The position numbers and the translations under genes are program-made. The notes under the pieces are model-generated. The model was not told where the DNA came from and did not search any database. It was given only the letters and a program-made list of their open reading frames with translations. Shown here piece after piece: positions 58,901 to 64,000 of a stretch of DNA of 64,000 bases. Source of the DNA: Escarpia spicata (Eukaryota; Annelida; Polychaeta; Sabellida; Siboglinidae); the NCBI GenBank assembly GCA_963995525.1, contig OZ023210.1, forward strand, positions 64,964,921-65,028,920. The letters are read 5' to 3'. How positions within the stretch are numbered: position 1 is the first letter of the stretch; each line of letters starts with the position of its first letter.

Positions 58901-61866
58901 TGTGACTTCAGGCCACCTACACTCTAGTAATAGTGGTTTAGATGTGAACCCAACTGTACCATGTACATGTGACTTCAGGCCACCTGCACTCTAGTAATAG
59001 TGGTTTAGGTGTGAACCCAACTGTACCATGTACATGTGACTTCAGGCCACCTACACTCTAGTAATAGTGGTTTAGGTGTGAACCCAACTGTACCATGTAC
59101 ATGTGACTTCAGGCCACCTACACTCTAGTAATAGTGGTTTAGGTGTGAACCCAACTGTGCCATGTACATGTGACTTCAGGCCACCTACACTCTAGTAATA
59201 GTGGATTAGGTGTGAACCCAACTGTACCATGTACATGTGAATTCAGGCCACCTACACTCTAGTAATAGTGGTTTAGGTGTGAACCCAACTGTACCATGTA
59301 CATGTGACTTCAGGCCACCTACACTCTAGTAATAGTGGTTTAGATGTGAACCCAACTGTACCATGTACATGTGACTTCAGGCCACCTACACTCTAGTAAT
59401 AGTGGTTTAGGTGTAAACCCAACTGTACCATGTACATGTGACTTCAGGCCACCTACACTCTAGTAATAGTGGTTTAAGTGTGAACCCAACTGTACCATGT
59501 ACATGTGACTTCAGGCCACCTACACTCTAGTAATAGTGGTTTAGATGTGAACCCAACTGTACCATGTACATGTGACTTCAGGCCACCTGCACTCTAGTAA
59601 TAGTGGTTTAGGTGTGAACCCAACTGTACCATGTACATGTGACTTCAGGCCACCTACATTCTAGTAATAGTGGTTTAGGTGTGAACCCAACTGTACCATG
59701 TACATGTGACTTCAGGCCACCTACACTCTAGTAATAGTGGTTTAGGTGTGAACCCAACTGTACCATGTACATGTGACTTCAGGCCACCTACACTCTAGTA
59801 ATAGTGGTTTAGGTGTGAACCCAACTGTACCATGTACATGTGAATTCAGGCCACCTACACTCTAGTAATAGTGGTTTAGGTGTGAACCCAACTGTACCAT
59901 GTACATGTGACTTCAGGCCACCTACACTCTAGTAATAGTGGTTTAGGTGTGAACCCAACTGTACCATGTACATGTGACTTCAGGCCACCTACACTCTAGT
60001 AAAAGTGGTTTAGGTGTGAACCCAACTGTACCATGTACATGTGACTTCAGGCCACCTACACTCTAGTAATAGTGGTTTAGGTGTGAACCCAACTGTACCA
60101 TGTACATGTGACTTCAGGCCACCTACACTCTAGTAATAGTGGTTTAGATGTGAACCCAACTGTACCATGTACATGTGACTTCAGGCCACCTACACTCTAG
60201 TAATAGTGGTTTAGGTGTGAACCCAACTGTACCATGTACATGTGACTTCAGGCCACCTACACTCTAGTAATAGTGGTTTAGATGTGAACCCAACTGTACC
60301 ATGTACATGTGACTTCAGGCCACCTACACTCTAGTAATAGTGATTTAGATGTGAACCCAACTGTACCATGTACATGTGACTTCAGGCCACCTACACTCTA
60401 GTAATAGTGGTTTAGATGTGAACCCAACTGTACCATGTACATGTGACTTCAGGCCACCTACACTCTAGTAATAGTGGTTTAAGTGTGAACCCAACTGTAC
60501 CATGTACATGTGACTTCAGGCCACCTACACTCTAGTAATAGTGGTTTAGGTGTGAACCCAACTGTACCATGTACATGTGACTTCAGGCCACCTACACTCT
60601 AGTAATAGTGGTTTAGATGTGAACCCAACTGTACCATGTACATGTGACTTCAGGCCACCTACACTCTAGTAATAGTGGTTTAGGTGTGAACCCAACTGTA
60701 CCATGTACATGTGACTTCAGGCCACCTACACTCTAGTAATAGTGGTTTAGGTGTGAACCCAACTGTACCATGTACATGTGACTTCAGGCCACCTACACTC
60801 TAGTAATAGTGGTTTAGATGTGAACCCAACTGTACCATGTACATGTGACTTCAGGCCACCTACACTCTAGTAATAGTGGTTTAGGTGTGAACCCAACTGT
60901 ACCATGTACATGTGAATTCAGGCCACCTACACTCTAGTAATAGTGGTTTAGATGTGAACCCAACTGTACCATGTACATGTGACTTCAGGCCACCTACACT
61001 CTAGTAATAGTGGTTTAGGTGTGAACCCAACTGTACCATGTACATGTGACTTCAGGCCACCTACACTCTAGTAATAGTGGTTTAGATGTGAACCCAACTG
61101 TACCATGTACATGTGACTTCAGGCCACCTACACTCTAGTAATAGTGGTTTAGATGTGAACCCAACTGTACCATGTACATGTGACTTCAGGCCACCTACAC
61201 TCTAGTAATAGTGGTTTAAGTGTGAACCCAACTGTACCATGTACATGTGACTTCAGGCCACCTACACTCTAGTAATAGTGGTTTAAGTGTGAACCCAACT
61301 GTACCATGTACATGTGACTTCAGGCCACCTACACTCTAGTAATAGTGGTTTAGGTGTGAACCCAACTGTACCATGTACATGTGACTTCAGGCCACCTACA
61401 CTCTAGTAATAGTGGTTTAGATGTGAACCCAACTGTACCATGTACATGTGACTTCAGGCCACCTACACTCTAGTAATAGTGGTTTAGGTGTGAACCCAAC
61501 TGTACCATGTACATGTGACTTCAGGCCACCTACACTCTAGTAATAGTGGTTTAGGTGTGAACCCAACTGTACCATGTACATGTGACTTCAGGCCACCTAC
61601 ACTCTAGTAATAGTGGTTTAGATGTGAACCCAACTGTACCATGTACATGTGACTTCAGGCCACCTACACTCTAGTAATAGTGGTTTAGGTGTGAACCCAA
61701 CTGTACCATGTACATGTGAATTCAGGCCACCTACACTCTAGTAATAGTGGTTTAGATGTGAACCCAACTGTACCATGTACATGTGACTTCAGGCCACCTA
61801 CACTCTAGTAATAGTGGTTTAGGTGTGAACCCAACTGTACCATGTACATGTGACTTCAGGCCACCT
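55930..61866 (+). repeat. 67-bp minisatellite, 88.5 copies, no net indel
   Basis: Units read aacccaactgtaccatgtac, atgtgacttcaggccaccta, cactctagtaatagtggttt, aggtgtg. Marks from 55932 to 61828 span 5896 bp, exactly 88 x 67. Variants are aggtgtg/agatgtg/aagtgtg, cctac/cctgc and gtgac/gtgaa. Rare markers repeat at 2412 bp (36 units: taaaagtgg at 57589 and 60001; tgatttag at 57929 and 60341) and at 603 bp (9 units: gtgtaaacc at 56466, 57069, 58811 and 59414). Each unit contains the palindrome catgtacatg. Confidence 0.98.
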
Positions 61867-64000
61867 TGCCAAGGAATTTTTAGTTGGCACGTCAACACAT
61901 TATGCTCATTTTTTCTCCGATTGTAGGTTTACATCCAAACCGTTCACAACTGATACTAGTACATGTTTTGCCGTCTAAACCCTGACCTTTGATGGCAGTA
62001 ATTCGGTTAAACATGTAACCAGCAGGCATGTGCGTTGGTTGAAGAAGCTTGGCAGATGAGACAGACTGCTTGTGTCATATGGAATTTCCACCCCGTAGAA
62101 TCTTCACCTCTTGCAGTAAACTGTTCACCCCTGTCTAGGGGTAGATATAGCCATATGTGATTCAGTACAGTGCATACACACACTATATGTTATGCGTGTT
62201 TGTTACGTTATATATTGCAACATGGTGATCACGCATCATGAAGTGATTCCAAGTATAACATTCCAGATACACAAACAGGGACTAATGCACGATCATATTT
62301 TTGCCCGTCCTGACAGCGACATGCATCATGTGCCCGGAAGTTTTACCAGTCCAAATAGTTTGCAGTCGACAGGTGCACCACAAAAACCTTAACCCTTAGG
62401 CACAATATTGCAGTAGCAGCATAAAAAAACTCTAAACGCGATGACACGGGCAGAGGTGACGGCGCCGAACAAGAGACACGGCCAGAGGTATCACTGACGA
62501 CACAGGCACGACCACTGGCACAGTCTCCAGTTGGTCCACGCCATTGTCTTCCTATTGAACGATGGCAGTCACCATAATTTTCGTTTCTTTTGATTAGATT
62601 AATGTCATTTTGACATTTCTTTGACGCCGGCAGCATAACAAAAACAAAAATGCTATATTGCAGTTTCAATTGATAGTGTTACATGCTTTCAATTAACCAG
62701 ACCCCTCTAGGGAAATAACGAAGCACATGCTTTCAGTATATTGGGTGCCAAAACCCCGAACGCTCCCGATTATTCGTATTTGCATACAGAGAATAACGGA
62801 CCAGCACGCGAATGCAAAATAAGGAATCTGTAAACTCGGCTAGAAAGATGCCATCGTAATTTTGGCCGAATTGCATGTTACAAAACAGTTTTAGTGGGCG
62901 AAGTTGGCACCATGTTAACAAAGTGTAAAATACGGTCATTTTCAAGTACTTTACACCCCAACCACAATTGATTCGTGTCAGTGTCTTTGGAAGGCTTTTT
63001 AAAACTAATAAAATAAAATATTTAAATTAATCTAATACAACATAAACAAGTAATATCCGCTGTGATTTATGTGCCCCAAAAACGTGCTGACTACCAAACC
63101 ACCAGTACATAATAATGTACTTTTTTTTAATGTTGAGAATGTTTGCAATCACTCCTACATGCTCTGCGATTTGTTTATTGGCAATTCAAACATTGGAAAC
63201 TTTCCCACAGCAGTGCTGACACAAGTCTTTGTAGTGCCAGTTTTTGACTGATACCAGTAATGAACAATGCATCTACACTGTTACATTAAAACAGTATCCA
63301 TTTGAATATTGCAACAAAGTATACACACACTGCAGGGTGTGTAGAGTATTTCCAGGAACTGCCCTGTGACTGGGGTGCAGCGCCTGTCACCCAGCCTGTT
63401 GAATATAGCAAGTACAGCATAACGTGGGTCGTACTCATTACACAGTTACCTGTTTGTGCCCATCACTCAAAATTCTTACCCATTTCCGACTAACTCAATC
63501 CATGGCCAAATGTTGGGATGACGTGTCTCTGTAACTGGCCCTCTTGGTCGTCAAAAAATACCTTAATTTATTACCTGTTCAAATGATGGGTTGACACAAA
63601 TTTTACTCACTCCCAGTGGACACAGCTGTCCAAATGACAGGGTAAAGGGTCACTGCATTAGGCTATGTACACAAAGTAAGATACAGTTGTTATATCATTA
63701 CATTTATTTGATTCCCTAAAATGTATGAGAGATATCATAACATGGATAACATTCATTATTGCAACTAGATTGTGTATGTTTAATCTGTAAGAATTTATTC
63801 AATAGAGGTCTTAATAAATTAATATAATTTTATTTTAATCAACAACAAATTTGGGGCGAATTTAAAATAAATAATAATCAATTAAAAAGTACATCTGAAA
63901 AAGGTGTAAATTATTTAGTAAGTAAATAAATCGGTCAAATACAAGAAATAATAGTAAATCCAATAAGTAATAAATAAAAAAACAACTGACAATACAGTGT
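61867..64000. other. Unique sequence to window end, no gene confirmed
   Basis: About 2.1 kb. 62420-62540 is relatively GC-rich. From about 63680 the sequence is strongly AT-rich. Open frames up to 108 codons (62343-62669, minus) have no recognisable domain. 63302-63493 has a tatttccag acceptor-like site, but its frame was not recognised. Confidence 0.45.

Noticed and set aside
63302..63493. Possible exon after tatttccag at about 63345
   Set aside because: The frame has no recognised similarity and no clear donor site follows.

Overview
The window looks like eukaryotic, most likely invertebrate animal, nuclear DNA that is poor in genes. The retrotransposon families, a decayed reverse-transcriptase relic and a dispersed motif at 19744 and 28775 all recall lophotrochozoan genomes, and a mollusc is my best guess, but the species is inference. 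There are no operons, no CRISPR, no recognisable tRNA or rRNA genes and no complete host protein-coding gene. By my addition of the arrays, about 34 kb of the 64 kb is tandem minisatellite DNA, in roughly 20 separate arrays that each have their own unit.

Layout: 0.7-2.5 kb holds 18-bp and 29-bp arrays; 2.8-8.2 kb a 68-bp array; 8.4-10.1 kb a 58-bp array; 10.7-14.4 kb a 63-bp array; 15.5-16.1 kb a 35-bp array; 17.7-18.35 kb a 40-bp array. A short plus-strand candidate exon with good splice sites lies at 18642-18694. Between 19.7 and 25.5 kb is a transposon-rich block: copies of a dispersed repeat, a broken reverse transcriptase (20890-21352) and a near-complete minus-strand CR1/L2-type non-LTR retrotransposon (about 21567-25520) with a 2A-like motif, a PHD-like zinc finger, an APE-type endonuclease and a reverse transcriptase. 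It is interrupted by two apparent single-base frameshifts. 25.5-30.7 kb is mostly unique AT-rich DNA with further dispersed copies.

From 30.8 kb repeats dominate again: 21-, 27-, 41-, 23- and 36-bp arrays; a 1.6-kb inverted-repeat-bounded element whose core is a 77-bp array (33811-35438); a 3.2-kb 48-bp array; a 0.8-kb TA-flanked MITE-like element (40483-41299); a degenerate Gly/Ser-codon-like array; two 51-bp arrays in opposite orientation (42413-43378 and 45338-45785) with a 26-bp array between them; a 1.07-kb element with long inverted ends (46905-47972); then 112-, 48-, 56- and 67-bp arrays up to 61.9 kb. The last 2 kb is unique and AT-rich.

Two themes recur. First, array units differ mainly by substitution, many of them CpG to TpG/CpA, which suggests cytosine methylation, and several arrays keep perfect register over kilobases. 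Second, several arrays contain multi-unit higher-order duplications that carry marker variants, so recent segmental amplification (or assembly duplication) is visible. The long open frames inside arrays whose unit length is a multiple of three are most simply by-products of periodicity, not genes.
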